Below are positions 9,485 through 17,717 of a stretch of DNA of 47,854 nucleotides, piece by piece. The stretch is from CAYMFD01 sp964389475 (lineage in GTDB: Bacteria > Bacteroidota > Bacteroidia > Chitinophagales > Saprospiraceae), in contig CAYMFD010000018.1 in assembly GCA_964389475.1 (NCBI GenBank), positions 1-47,854 of the forward strand, given 5' to 3'. Both the position numbers and the translations under genes were made by a program. Below the pieces are notes generated by a model. It was not told where the DNA came from, searched no databases, and worked only from the letters and a program-made list of their open reading frames with translations. Each line of letters begins with the position of its first letter. The first letter of the stretch is position 1.

Positions 9485-10834
9485 TTATTCGGATGGTTTT
9501 TCGAGCTCGAATGTCGTCAAAAACCCAGTGTGGAAGTTACCCGACTTAAAGTCTTCGTCCTTCATGAGGGCTTTGTGAAAAGGTATGGTCGTCTTGATAC
9601 CTTCGATAATAAACTCATCCAGGGCTCGCTCCATCTTTTTGATGCACTCCTCTCTAGTCTGCGCCTTGCAGATGAGTTTAGCGATCATACTATCGTAGTA
9701 GGGTGGTACGGTGTAGCCGGCGTATACGTGTGTGTCGACCCGTACACCATGTCCCTTAGAGCTATGAAATGAGGTGATCTTACCCGGGCTAGGGCGAAAA
9801 TCGTTGTAGACATCCTCTGCATTGATACGACACTCTATGGCGTGCATCATAGGTATATAGTCTCCACCTTCTATGGGGAGCCCTGCAGCGACCTTGATCT
9901 GTTCTTTGATCAGGTCATGGTCTATTACTTCTTCTGTGACGGGATGCTCGACCTGTATACGGGTATTCATCTCCATAAAGTAAAAGTCCCTATGCTTGTC
10001 GACTAGGAACTCTACGGTACCGACGCCTTCGTAGGCGATGGCCTCTCCAGCAGCTACCGCCGCTTTACCCATCTTTTTGCGCAGTTTGTCCGTCATAAAG
10101 GGAGACGGACTCTCCTCTACGAGTTTCTGATGTCTACGCTGTATACTGCAGTCTCGCTCTGATAGGTGGATGACCTTACCATGTTGATCGCCGATGATCT
10201 GTATCTCGATGTGGCGTGGCTCTTCGATAAATTTCTCGACGTAGATGCCATCATTAGCAAAGGAGGCTCTCGCTTCATTTTGAGCCATCGATAGTTGCTC
10301 TTCAAACTCTGACTCCTCCCATACGATACGCATACCCTTACCACCACCACCAGCAGTCGCCTTGAGTATGACGGGGTAGCCTATTTTCTTAGCAGTCGCC
10401 TTACCATCAGGTATGGACTTGATGAGTCCTCCACTACCAGGCACGACGGGCACCTTGGCCTTGATCATCGTATCCTTGGCTGTGATCTTATCACCCATCT
10501 TGCGGATCATATCAGCACTCGGTCCTATAAACTTGACACCATACTCTGCACATATCTCAGCGAAGTCGGCATTCTCTGCTAGGAATCCATAGCCAGGGTG
10601 TATCGCATCTGCATTGGTAATCTCTACGGCTGCCATGATACGAGGTACATTGAGGTACGACTCCGTAGACGAGGCAGGTCCTATACATACCGCCTCATCG
10701 GCAAATCGTACGTGCAGACTCTCTTCGTCCGCAGTACTGTAGACGGCTACCGTTTTGATACCCATCTCTTTGCAGGTACGGATGATCCGTAGTGCTATTT
10801 CGCCTCTATTGGCTATCAGTATTTTCTTAAACAT
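9485..10834 (-). CDS. accC: Acetyl-CoA carboxylase, biotin carboxylase subunit
   Basis: AccC carboxylates the biotin on AccB using ATP and bicarbonate, the first half of the committed step of fatty acid synthesis. The 449-residue length is that of the canonical enzyme. Visible hallmarks are MFKKILIANRGEIALRIIRT, the glycine-rich ATP-grasp loop KATAGGGGKGMRIV, FYFMEMNTRIQVEHPVTE and the RPSPGKIT region. The gene lies 80 bases after accB on the same strand and 3 bases before the ABC exporter gene. The carboxyltransferase subunits accA and accD are not in the window. Confidence 0.95.
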   Translation of the reverse strand: MFKKILIANRGEIALRIIRTCKEMGIKTVAVYSTADEESLHVRFADEAVCIGPASSTESYLNVPRIMAAVEITNADAIHPGYGFLAENADFAEICAEYGVKFIGPSADMIRKMGDKITAKDTMIKAKVPVVPGSGGLIKSIPDGKATAKKIGYPVILKATAGGGGKGMRIVWEESEFEEQLSMAQNEARASFANDGIYVEKFIEEPRHIEIQIIGDQHGKVIHLSERDCSIQRRHQKLVEESPSPFMTDKLRKKMGKAAVAAGEAIAYEGVGTVEFLVDKHRDFYFMEMNTRIQVEHPVTEEVIDHDLIKEQIKVAAGLPIEGGDYIPMMHAIECRINAEDVYNDFRPSPGKITSFHSSKGHGVRVDTHVYAGYTVPPYYDSMIAKLICKAQTREECIKKMERALDEFIIEGIKTTIPFHKALMKDEDFKSGNFHTGFLTTFELEKPSE

Positions 10835-10914
10835 GGCTGCTTACATTGATAAGGTGTCCATACAACTTGCGTTGTCGGCTAGATATGCAAGGGGGGCTTT
10901 TTTGTACGCTAGTA

Positions 10915-11412
10915 CTATCCCTTAGGGTCGACTAAAAACAGTACTTGACCGTATTCGACTGGGCTCGCATCTTCGACGAGCACCTTCACTATTTTGCCGC
11001 TTACCTCACTCTCTATCTCGTTAAAGAGTTTCATAGCTTCTATGATACAGACTGTACTGCCTTCGTTTATGTTGTCACCAACCTTTGCATAGGCAGGCTT
11101 GTCAGGCGACGGCGATCTGTAAAATGTACCTACCATCGGGCTTGTGACCTCTAGTAGTCCTTCATTGGTATCTTCGGCAGGTTCTGCCGCAGCCGGTGCG
11201 GCAGCTGCCGCAGGAGCCGCCGCGGGTGGTGCTACCGCCATAGGAGGTGCCATCGGTGCTGATTGTGGCATCAGCACATTCCCACCAGTGACGGTCTTGC
11301 TGTATTGCTTAGTTCTTATTGAGAGCTTAAGGTCTCCTTGCTCTAGCTTAAACTCTGTGAGGTCTAGGCGATTGACAAGTTTGATTAGGTCTTGTATTTC
11401 TTTGGTCGTCAT
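10915..11412 (-). CDS. accB: Acetyl-CoA carboxylase, biotin carboxyl carrier protein
   Basis: AccB carries the biotin that shuttles CO2 between AccC and the carboxyltransferase. The 165-residue protein begins TTKEIQDLIKLVNRLDLTEF, followed by an Ala/Pro-rich flexible linker (about residues 55-80) and a C-terminal biotinyl domain. The biotin-accepting lysine is in IIEAMKLFNE, at about residue 128. The gene begins only four bases after the efp stop codon, so the two are almost certainly co-transcribed. Confidence 0.95.
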   Translation of the reverse strand: MTTKEIQDLIKLVNRLDLTEFKLEQGDLKLSIRTKQYSKTVTGGNVLMPQSAPMAPPMAVAPPAAAPAAAAAPAAAEPAEDTNEGLLEVTSPMVGTFYRSPSPDKPAYAKVGDNINEGSTVCIIEAMKLFNEIESEVSGKIVKVLVEDASPVEYGQVLFLVDPKG

Positions 11413-11416
11413 ACCT

Positions 11417-11983
11417 TTAGGATTTTACGCGTTCTACGTACGTCGCCGTACGTGTATCGATTTTGATCTTATCACCTTCGTTGATAAAGATGGGTACCTT
11501 GATTTCAGCACCTGTTTCTACCGTCGCAGGCTTACTTACATTGGTGGCAGTATCTCCTCTCAGACCTGGCTCGGTGTAGGTGACCTGCAGAGCGATGTAC
11601 TGAGGCATACTGATCGTCAGTGGCGTCTCCTTCTCTGCGTGAAAGAGGATCTCCACATCACTACCTTCTTTAAGTAGGTCCGCATTATCGATCATCTTGC
11701 CATCTATACTTACCTGTGAATAGTCCTCCATATTCATGAAGTTGTAGCCCATATCATCTTTGTAAAGGTACTGGTAGGTTCGTCGCTCCACCCGTACGAC
11801 AGTAATCTTGTGACCAGCTGGCCATGTATTGTCTAGCACCTTACCAGTGGTGAGGCTCTTGATCTTGGTACGTACGAAGGCCGGACCTTTACCCGGTTTT
11901 ACGTGTAGAAACTCTACTACCGAGTAGATGTCATGATTGTAGTCTATGCATAGACCATTTTTGATATCTGACGTTGATGCCAT
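11417..11983 (-). CDS. efp: Elongation factor P
   Basis: EF-P binds ribosomes stalled at consecutive prolines and helps peptide-bond formation. The 188-residue protein is full length, with the N-terminal KOW-like domain and two OB folds. The loop KPGKGPAFVRTK carries a lysine at about residue 32, the position modified in many bacteria; which modification occurs here cannot be told. The C-terminal signature region GDTATNVSKPATVETGAEIKVP is present in outline. It is the first intact gene of the apparent efp-accB-accC-exporter operon and has a -7 motif 25 bases upstream at the edge of the assembly gap. Confidence 0.95.
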   Translation of the reverse strand: MASTSDIKNGLCIDYNHDIYSVVEFLHVKPGKGPAFVRTKIKSLTTGKVLDNTWPAGHKITVVRVERRTYQYLYKDDMGYNFMNMEDYSQVSIDGKMIDNADLLKEGSDVEILFHAEKETPLTISMPQYIALQVTYTEPGLRGDTATNVSKPATVETGAEIKVPIFINEGDKIKIDTRTATYVERVKS

Positions 11984-12007
11984 ACAGGGTGTTTGTTAGT
12001 TGCTGTG

Positions 12008-12015
12008 CAAAGATA
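12008..12015 (-). promoter_or_regulatory. -7 element TATCTTTG upstream of efp
   Basis: The element matches TAnnTTTG and would start transcription about 17 bases before the efp ATG. The -33 half, if present, falls inside the assembly gap. Confidence 0.5.
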
Positions 12016-12016
12016 G

Positions 12017-12116
12017 NNNNNNNNNNNNNNNNNNNNNNNNNNNNNNNNNNNNNNNNNNNNNNNNNNNNNNNNNNNNNNNNNNNNNNNNNNNNNNNNNNNN
12101 NNNNNNNNNNNNNNNN
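12017..12116. other. Assembly gap (100 N)
   Basis: Exactly 100 undetermined bases, which is the conventional placeholder for a scaffold join of unknown size. It interrupts the second truA after about 82 codons. If that gene is normal length, roughly 500 bases of coding sequence are missing, so distances across the gap are not reliable. Confidence 0.98.
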
Positions 12117-12364
12117 AGCATCTTATTGATAACAAAAAGAAACTCCGTGGAGTCTTGCTCTACATCTAGATTGACATGGGCATAGTACTGGGTGGCATGT
12201 ACCTCCGCATCTGTTCTACCACAGCCGTGTATATGTATGGACTTGCCAAATCGCTTACTTAAGCATTGCTCGATCGTCTGCTGTACTGTAACGACGTCGT
12301 GCTGGGTCTGCCAGCCTCTATATCTAGCGCCATCATAGCTGAGGTGTAAAAAGTATCTGGGCAA
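12117..12364 (-). CDS. Second TruA-family pseudouridine synthase (3' part lost in assembly gap)
   Basis: About 82 N-terminal residues are visible, from a TTG start at 12364. They contain the TruA motifs HLSYDGARYRGWQTQ and GCGRTDAEVHATQYYAH, with the catalytic aspartate at about residue 52. The glycine that normally follows DA is a glutamate here, unlike the TruA at 2500. The sequence then runs into the gap, and the few codons on the far side do not continue a TruA C-terminus. The gene may be intact in the genome. It lies upstream of efp on the same strand and has its own -7 motif. It is a divergent paralogue, possibly with a different target uridine. Confidence 0.8.
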
Positions 12365-12386
12365 GTCACATATAATTGATCTCGCC

Positions 12387-12394
12387 CAAAGGTA
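12387..12394 (-). promoter_or_regulatory. -7 element TACCTTTG upstream of the second truA
   Basis: The element matches TAnnTTTG and lies 22 bases before the TTG start. The nearest TTG is 23 bases further upstream, slightly too far for an ideal -33. Confidence 0.4.
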
Positions 12395-12458
12395 GTCACT
12401 ACTTCGTGGTCACATACCAAGTCAATTTGAACCTGGCAACAGCCTCGCTAGATTCTAC

Positions 12459-13298
12459 CTACAGCATATTAAAGCGATGCCGTACAGCCGAGGTGGTCAG
12501 AAGCATCAACTTCCGGCGATTACGGACTCTGATACGTTCTTTGGCGATGTGCTTGGCCGTTGTCTTCTTGATCTTTTTAAATAAAGTACGGTAGTAGACA
12601 TACGCTAGGTAGACACCAAGACGGACACCTACTGGTAGTTCGATGATACCTAGGTAGGCGTGATTAAACTCTGATTCGATATCGTTTTCGATCGTCTCTT
12701 TCTCTTCGTTAGAGAATGTGCGGAAGTCAATGTTGGGAAAGTAAACTCTCCCTCGCTCCTCATAGTCACTTTTCATATCACGGAGGAAGTTGATCTTCTG
12801 AAAGGCACTACCCAACGACTTGGCGTAAGGGGCTAACCTATCGAATTCTTGAGCATCAGGACAGAAGACGCGAAGACACATCAGACCGACCACCTCAGCA
12901 CTACCATAGATATACTTCTCTAGGGTCGGCTCGTCGTAGTCGCGATCTGTGAGATCCATCTCCATACTATCCAGGAAAGCATCTATAAAGGAGTGATCTA
13001 TACTATACTGATTTACGACTTTTTGGAAGGCATGTAGGACAGGATTAAGACTCAACTTGGCATTGATAGCCCTGTAGGTCTCTTTCCTAAAGTCATCTAG
13101 CAATACCTTCTTATCATGACCATGGAAGGTGTCAACGATCTCATCTGCAAATCTTACGAAGCCGTAGATGTCGTATATGGGTGCTCGGTATTGCTTGTCA
13201 AATACACGTATGCCCAGACTAAAGGACGTGCTGTAGCGTCTAGTGATCAGGCCACTACACTCTTGGCAGACTTTGTCGTATAACTGTATTGCGTCCAT
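12459..13298 (-). CDS. crtB: Phytoene synthase (squalene/phytoene synthase family)
   Basis: CrtB condenses two geranylgeranyl diphosphates to phytoene, the entry to carotenoid synthesis. The 279-residue protein has both aspartate-rich substrate motifs: GFVRFADEIVD near residue 50 and the second region KINFLRDMKSDYEERGRVYFP. The YSTSFSLGIRVF segment near residue 22 is also typical. It follows crtI by 33 bases, the usual Bacteroidota crtI-crtB pair. A squalene synthase-like role is less likely given this neighbour. A possible internal promoter lies in the gap between the two genes. Confidence 0.92.
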   Translation of the reverse strand: MDAIQLYDKVCQECSGLITRRYSTSFSLGIRVFDKQYRAPIYDIYGFVRFADEIVDTFHGHDKKVLLDDFRKETYRAINAKLSLNPVLHAFQKVVNQYSIDHSFIDAFLDSMEMDLTDRDYDEPTLEKYIYGSAEVVGLMCLRVFCPDAQEFDRLAPYAKSLGSAFQKINFLRDMKSDYEERGRVYFPNIDFRTFSNEEKETIENDIESEFNHAYLGIIELPVGVRLGVYLAYVYYRTLFKKIKKTTAKHIAKERIRVRNRRKLMLLTTSAVRHRFNML

Positions 13299-13323
13299 AT
13301 TCTTATCGTTGTCGTCTCGTTAT

Positions 13324-13331
13324 CAAAGGTA
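13324..13331 (-). promoter_or_regulatory. Possible -7 element TACCTTTG between crtI and crtB
   Basis: The element matches TAnnTTTG in the 33-base gap before crtB. No TTG lies at the expected -33 spacing, so an independent crtB promoter is only a possibility. Confidence 0.3.
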
Positions 13332-14804
13332 CTAGGCTCTTCTTTTCATGATCTCAGCAGCTGCCACCTGACCACTGATGATCGATGGCGGCATGCCGGG
13401 GCCAGGAGTAGTAAGCTGGCCAGCATAGTATAGGTTATTTATCTTTTTGCTTTTCATCTTTGGTTTTAGAAAAGCAGTCTGTAGCAGCGTATTGGCTAGA
13501 CCATATGCATTGCCCTTAAAGGCATTGTAGTCCGCCTTAAAGTCATCTACGGAGAATGTACGCTTGTACGTAACATCGTCCTTGATATTGCGGCCTATCT
13601 CTTGCGTCATACGGGCGAAGACTTCGTCGAGGTATTGATTGTGTAGGTCTGGTCGTTCTTTGAGTCCTGGCGCTATCGGTATCAGGACAAACATATTTTC
13701 CTTGCCTACAGGTGCCACCGTGGGATCGGTCTTACTGGGTATACAGGTGTAAAATAGCGGATCATCAGGCCACTGCGGATCGGTATAGATATGAGCAGCA
13801 TGCTTGTCAAAGTCGGCATCAAAAAATAGATTGTGATGATGCAGGTTCTCTACAGGCTTGTCTAGACCGAGGTAGAAAAGTAGGCTACTAGGGGCCATCG
13901 CTCGGCTATCCCAGTATGATGCGTCGTACTGTCTATCTTCTGGGTTGAGTAAGTGCTGGTCTACATGGTGGTAGTCGGCACCCGCTACCACGTAGTCGTA
14001 GCTCTCCTGCCCTTGGTCTGTAGTGATGATGCAGGACTTATCGTCTTTGCCAGACTTGATGTTGGTCACCGGCTGACCGGCTAGTATCTCTACGCCGTTG
14101 CTGCGACATATATCGACCATGCCCTCGATGATCTTATGCATCCCGCCTACAGGGTACCAGGTACCTAGTTTGAGGTCAGCATGATTCATAAGGCTATATA
14201 GTGCCGGTGTTTTCTGCGGTGTAGCTCCTAAGAATAGTACCGGGAACTCTAGTAGCTGGCGTAGTTGCGGGCTTTGAATGTTTTTTCTGATGTGGCTGCT
14301 GATACTCGATAGCATCTGCAGCTTAAACATACTCTTCATCACCCGCACATCAGCGAAGTCCATGACAGAGTGTCCAGGCTTCCACACGAAGTCGGCCATA
14401 CCTACGCGATACTTGTACTCCGCCTCCTGCATGAACTGGTCTAGCCACTTACTGCTACCGGGTTCTATCCGCTCAAAGATGTCCTTAAGGGCAGCGTAGT
14501 CGGCTGGCACGTCGATCTTGGCCCCAGCGCCGTAGTATATGGTATAGCTAGGGTCTAGTCGCTTAAGGTCGTAGTAGTCAGAGGTCTTTTTGCCGAAAAG
14601 GCCAAAATACTGCTCGAACACCTCAGGCATCCAGTACCAGCTCGGCCCCATGTCAAACGTGTATCCACCTTCATGAAACTGCCTCGCTCTACCACCCAGC
14701 GTTTCGTTCTTTTCGTAGAGGGTAACCTTGCAGCCCCGCTTAGCAAGTACTCCTGCTGATGCTAGACCTGCAAACCCCGAACCTACTACTGCTACTGTTT
14801 TCAC
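13332..14804 (-). CDS. crtI: Phytoene desaturase
   Basis: CrtI desaturates phytoene stepwise to lycopene or related products, with FAD. The 490-residue protein starts at GTG (14804). Its N-terminal dinucleotide-binding motif is VAVVGSGFAGLASAGVLAKRG, followed by LYEKNETLGGRARQF. The C-terminus has LYYAGQLTTPGPGMPPSIISG, the conserved flavin-contact signature of bacterial CrtI. Only crtI and crtB are present; cyclase, hydroxylase and ketolase genes are not in the window, so the end product is unknown. A perfect 10-bp inverted repeat lies 7 bases before the start codon and probably controls the pair. Confidence 0.93.
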   Translation of the reverse strand: MKTVAVVGSGFAGLASAGVLAKRGCKVTLYEKNETLGGRARQFHEGGYTFDMGPSWYWMPEVFEQYFGLFGKKTSDYYDLKRLDPSYTIYYGAGAKIDVPADYAALKDIFERIEPGSSKWLDQFMQEAEYKYRVGMADFVWKPGHSVMDFADVRVMKSMFKLQMLSSISSHIRKNIQSPQLRQLLEFPVLFLGATPQKTPALYSLMNHADLKLGTWYPVGGMHKIIEGMVDICRSNGVEILAGQPVTNIKSGKDDKSCIITTDQGQESYDYVVAGADYHHVDQHLLNPEDRQYDASYWDSRAMAPSSLLFYLGLDKPVENLHHHNLFFDADFDKHAAHIYTDPQWPDDPLFYTCIPSKTDPTVAPVGKENMFVLIPIAPGLKERPDLHNQYLDEVFARMTQEIGRNIKDDVTYKRTFSVDDFKADYNAFKGNAYGLANTLLQTAFLKPKMKSKKINNLYYAGQLTTPGPGMPPSIISGQVAAAEIMKRRA

Positions 14805-15132
14805 TTGTTTAGTTTAACTTTTATGCTGATAAAGTTAAACACATAAAGTCGGTAACGGCCTCTTTTGTTTAATTCTATCACTTCTTGTTTTGATTTGTGG
14901 TCTTTTGCTTTCGACTTGGCGACACGTCATTTACGGATCGCCGTCATCTTGCTTTAACTAGTATGCTGCCCCGCTTTGTCTTGCCTATTATCCTGAGTCA
15001 TGTCAGTCGGCCCTGTCGCAGAGATACAGTGTTTAATACCATGTGCAGGTTAATATGCTATTATAACATCGTAACGTGGGGTATTGATTCAATAATAGTC
15101 CGGGTAAATGGCCTTACTTATGAGCATAAAAA
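14805..15132. other. Non-coding region between rpsA and crtI
   Basis: This stretch has no convincing gene. The 91-codon plus-strand frame at 14897-15172 has no signal, motif or plausible composition. The crtI-proximal end holds the inverted repeat described separately, and the rpsA-proximal end runs into the rpsA terminator. A further GTTTAA half-like sequence occurs near 14867, close to the dyad. Confidence 0.6.
14812..14840. promoter_or_regulatory. Perfect inverted repeat upstream of crtI, candidate operator
   Basis: GTTTAACTTT (14812-14821) and AAAGTTAAAC (14831-14840) are perfect 10-bp inverted arms separated by 9 bases. The dyad ends 7 bases before the crtI GTG, so it overlaps the likely transcription start region. 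An extra half-like GTTTA directly abuts it (14807-14811). The geometry suits a dimeric regulator; MerR-type CarH/LitR light regulators often control carotenoid genes, but none is encoded in this window. Confidence 0.6.
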
Positions 15133-15160
15133 AAGGGAATTGCCAAGTGACAATTCCCTT
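15133..15160 (-). terminator. Rho-independent terminator of rpsA
   Basis: A perfect 10-bp stem, AAGGGAATTG with CAATTCCCTT and an 8-base loop, is followed on the minus strand by seven T. It lies about 25 bases after the rpsA stop codon. Confidence 0.85.
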
Positions 15161-15184
15161 ACTATAAGTTGATGTGATAGACGA

Positions 15185-17497
15185 TTACATCTTACCACCA
15201 TCGTGCTCATCCTGCCATTTCTTAAGCTCGTCCCACTGACCATCAGCAGCCATCTTGGCTTGTATAGGCCATGATGTAGGATCATGCATAGAGTAGCGTG
15301 ATCCAGCCTCAGATAGTATACCCTTAACGGTCGCTACTTCTGATGCAGCAAGTGCAGCAAAGGTCGGGATACCATTATTAGTAAGTAGCTCAGCAATCTT
15401 AGGTCCTATGCCCTCGATCTTTTTGAGGTCATCAGGCTTGTCTGCTTTCACAGCTTTGGGCTTCTCAGCCTCGACTGCTTCTGCTTTATCCTCTGGGGCT
15501 GCGTTAGCTGGAGCCTCTTCTAGTGGTGCTTCTACAGCTTCCTCTTTCACTTCCTCCTTCTTAGGAGCAGGTGGTGGAGGGGGAGGAGTCGATCCTGCTA
15601 GCTCTTGCTTGAGTTGAGAGAATACGTCTAGATCACCTAGCGTCGTTCTTTCAACTTTGCTCTGCGTCTTCTTCACAGCCTTAGCTGTCTGTACTCTTTC
15701 CTCTTGCTTCTCAGCTTTGACAGATGCATCCGCCTCACGCTTGATATCGTACACATAGTTCGTGTGTGATACGATGATACGCTTGTCGTCTCTGTTAAAC
15801 TCGATTACTTTGAAAGTAAGTACCTCCTCTGCTTGTGCATAAGTTCCGTCTTCTTTCTTAGTATGCTTGATAGGCGCATATGCCTCGAGTCCGTACGGTA
15901 ATTGTACGATAGCACCACGATCGTCTTTCTTGACGATAGTAGCCTCGTGGTACGATCCTACTGGGAATACATTCTCGAACGTATCCCATGGGTTCTCCTC
16001 TAGCTGCTTGTGACCGAGTGACAACTTGCGGTTGTCTAGATCTAGCTCTAGGATAGTTACATCGATGACCTCACCTACTTTAGTAAACTCTGATGGGTGT
16101 CCATAGCGCTTAGTCCATGATAGGTCAGATATGTGGACCATACCACCGATGCCGTCATTCAACTCTACGAATACACCGTATGGCGTAAGGTTCTTAACCT
16201 CTCCTTTGTGTACGCTATTGAGTGGGAATAGTGCCTCGACGTTAGTCCAGGGGTCATTCTCCAGTTGCTTGATAGAGAGAGACATCTTTCTGTCCTCTGT
16301 ATCAAGGGTTACGATCTTAGCATCGTATGTCTCACCTAGTTTGAAGAATTGGCGAGCATTGACCGGTTGGTTACTCCATGATACCTCCGAGACGTGTACT
16401 AGTCCTTCTACGCCAGGGATGATCTCGAGGAATGCACCGTAATCTTCGATGTTTACGACCTTACCTTTAACGGTACCACCTTCTTTGATCTCTGCATCTA
16501 GTGTCTCCCATGGGTGTGGAGTCAGCTGCTTGAGACCTAGAGATATACGCTTCTTGCCTTCGTCGAAGTCAAGTACCACGATATTAACCTTCTGGTTAAG
16601 CTCTAGCACCTCGCTTGGGTGATTGATACGACCCCAGCTGATGTCCGTGATGTATAGTAGTCCGTCTACACCACCTAGGTCCATAAATGCACCGAAGTCT
16701 GTGATGTTCTTGACCACACCTTCTAGTACTTGACCCTTCTCTAGGCCACCGATGATCGCTTCTCTCTGCTCTGCGAGATCGCTTTCGATAAGTGCCTTGT
16801 GAGATACGACAGCATTCTTGATCGCTTCGTTGATCTTAACGACCTTAAACTCCATCGTCTTACCTACGTACTGATCGTAGTCGATGATCTGCTTGATATC
16901 GATCTGTGATCCTGGTAAGAATGTCTCTAGACCATTACAGTCTGCGATGAGACCACCTTTGGTCTTACTGACGACAGTACCTTTAATGATAGTACCATTC
17001 TCGTAAGAGTCTTTGATATCCTCCCACGCTTGTAGCAACTTGGCCTTACGTCGGCTTAGGATCAATTGACCTCTATCGTCTTCTTTGTTCTCTACGTATA
17101 CTTTGACAGTATCTCCAGGCGCTAGGTCTGGTGTATCTCTAAATTCGCTGAGAGATACGAGTCCGTCTGACTTGTAGTTTACGTCTAGTACCACATCTCC
17201 ATCATGGATAGAGTTGACTTTTGCCATTACGAGGCTATTCTCTTTGATAGAGCTTAGCGACTTCTCATACTCTGAGATGTACTTCTCGATTTCTTTCTCA
17301 GTATAGTTGAGGGTGTGGCGATTACCGATTGACCAGTCAAACTCGTCGTGTGGTGTTTCTGGCTCAGGTTCTGGCTTTGCAACTTTCGGTGCAGCCTCTG
17401 CAGTCTCCTCAGAGACTTTTTCTTCTTGAGCAGTAGAAGTTTCTGTTTCAGGAGTTGCTTCTTGTGGAGCAAGGTCCTTTTCTTCGTTTTCCATCAT
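15185..17497 (-). CDS. rpsA: 30S ribosomal protein S1 with C-terminal helix-hairpin-helix extension
   Basis: S1 helps the small subunit capture and unfold mRNA. Six S1 RNA-binding domains can be followed, for example GVVKNITDFGAFMDLGG and GKVVNIEDYGAFLEI. Before them is an acidic, Glu/Pro-rich N-terminal tail of about 50 residues. After them comes an Ala/Pro/Glu-rich linker with a run of prolines, then an 83-residue C-terminal module (about residues 688-770) that starts DDLKKIEGIGPKIAELL. This is a helix-hairpin-helix type domain and is not part of classical S1. Total length is 770 residues against about 560 for Escherichia coli S1. The two first codons are both ATG. A -7 motif lies 86 bases upstream, and a strong terminator follows. 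Confidence 0.93.
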   Translation of the reverse strand: MMENEEKDLAPQEATPETETSTAQEEKVSEETAEAAPKVAKPEPEPETPHDEFDWSIGNRHTLNYTEKEIEKYISEYEKSLSSIKENSLVMAKVNSIHDGDVVLDVNYKSDGLVSLSEFRDTPDLAPGDTVKVYVENKEDDRGQLILSRRKAKLLQAWEDIKDSYENGTIIKGTVVSKTKGGLIADCNGLETFLPGSQIDIKQIIDYDQYVGKTMEFKVVKINEAIKNAVVSHKALIESDLAEQREAIIGGLEKGQVLEGVVKNITDFGAFMDLGGVDGLLYITDISWGRINHPSEVLELNQKVNIVVLDFDEGKKRISLGLKQLTPHPWETLDAEIKEGGTVKGKVVNIEDYGAFLEIIPGVEGLVHVSEVSWSNQPVNARQFFKLGETYDAKIVTLDTEDRKMSLSIKQLENDPWTNVEALFPLNSVHKGEVKNLTPYGVFVELNDGIGGMVHISDLSWTKRYGHPSEFTKVGEVIDVTILELDLDNRKLSLGHKQLEENPWDTFENVFPVGSYHEATIVKKDDRGAIVQLPYGLEAYAPIKHTKKEDGTYAQAEEVLTFKVIEFNRDDKRIIVSHTNYVYDIKREADASVKAEKQEERVQTAKAVKKTQSKVERTTLGDLDVFSQLKQELAGSTPPPPPPAPKKEEVKEEAVEAPLEEAPANAAPEDKAEAVEAEKPKAVKADKPDDLKKIEGIGPKIAELLTNNGIPTFAALAASEVATVKGILSEAGSRYSMHDPTSWPIQAKMAADGQWDELKKWQDEHDGGKM

Positions 17498-17582
17498 CGA
17501 AGTGGATGTAATTTGTATATCTGACTTGACAGATAGGTGTTAGGTATAAAATCTCAGGGCTATCGTCGCCGCTAAGGAGGTG

Positions 17583-17590
17583 CAAAAGTA
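17583..17590 (-). promoter_or_regulatory. -7 element TACTTTTG upstream of rpsA
   Basis: The element matches TAnnTTTG and predicts a leader of about 75-80 bases for rpsA. No clear TTG at -33 was seen. Long leaders are common for autoregulated S1 genes. Confidence 0.5.
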
Positions 17591-17717
17591 CTGCTTTCCC
17601 ATGGATTACCTCAGCCTTTTTTGCGTGCCGGTAATATTCTGTCATTATTGATGCTGGCAAAACTTATTGATACTTCGATTGTCCTATCTTTCGCCTAAAT
17701 TCTTTAAAATAGATTAC

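Noticed and set aside
11144..11677. 177-codon plus-strand frame over accB and efp
   Set aside because: It is antisense to two clear genes; the Ala/Gly-rich start mirrors the accB linker.
14897..15172. 91-codon plus-strand frame between crtI and rpsA
   Set aside because: No signal peptide, motif or plausible composition; it runs through the rpsA terminator hairpin.
17574..17581. Perfect AAGGAGGT ribosome-binding-like sequence on the plus strand
   Set aside because: No gene starts within reach on that strand; Bacteroidota seldom rely on such sites, so it is probably chance.
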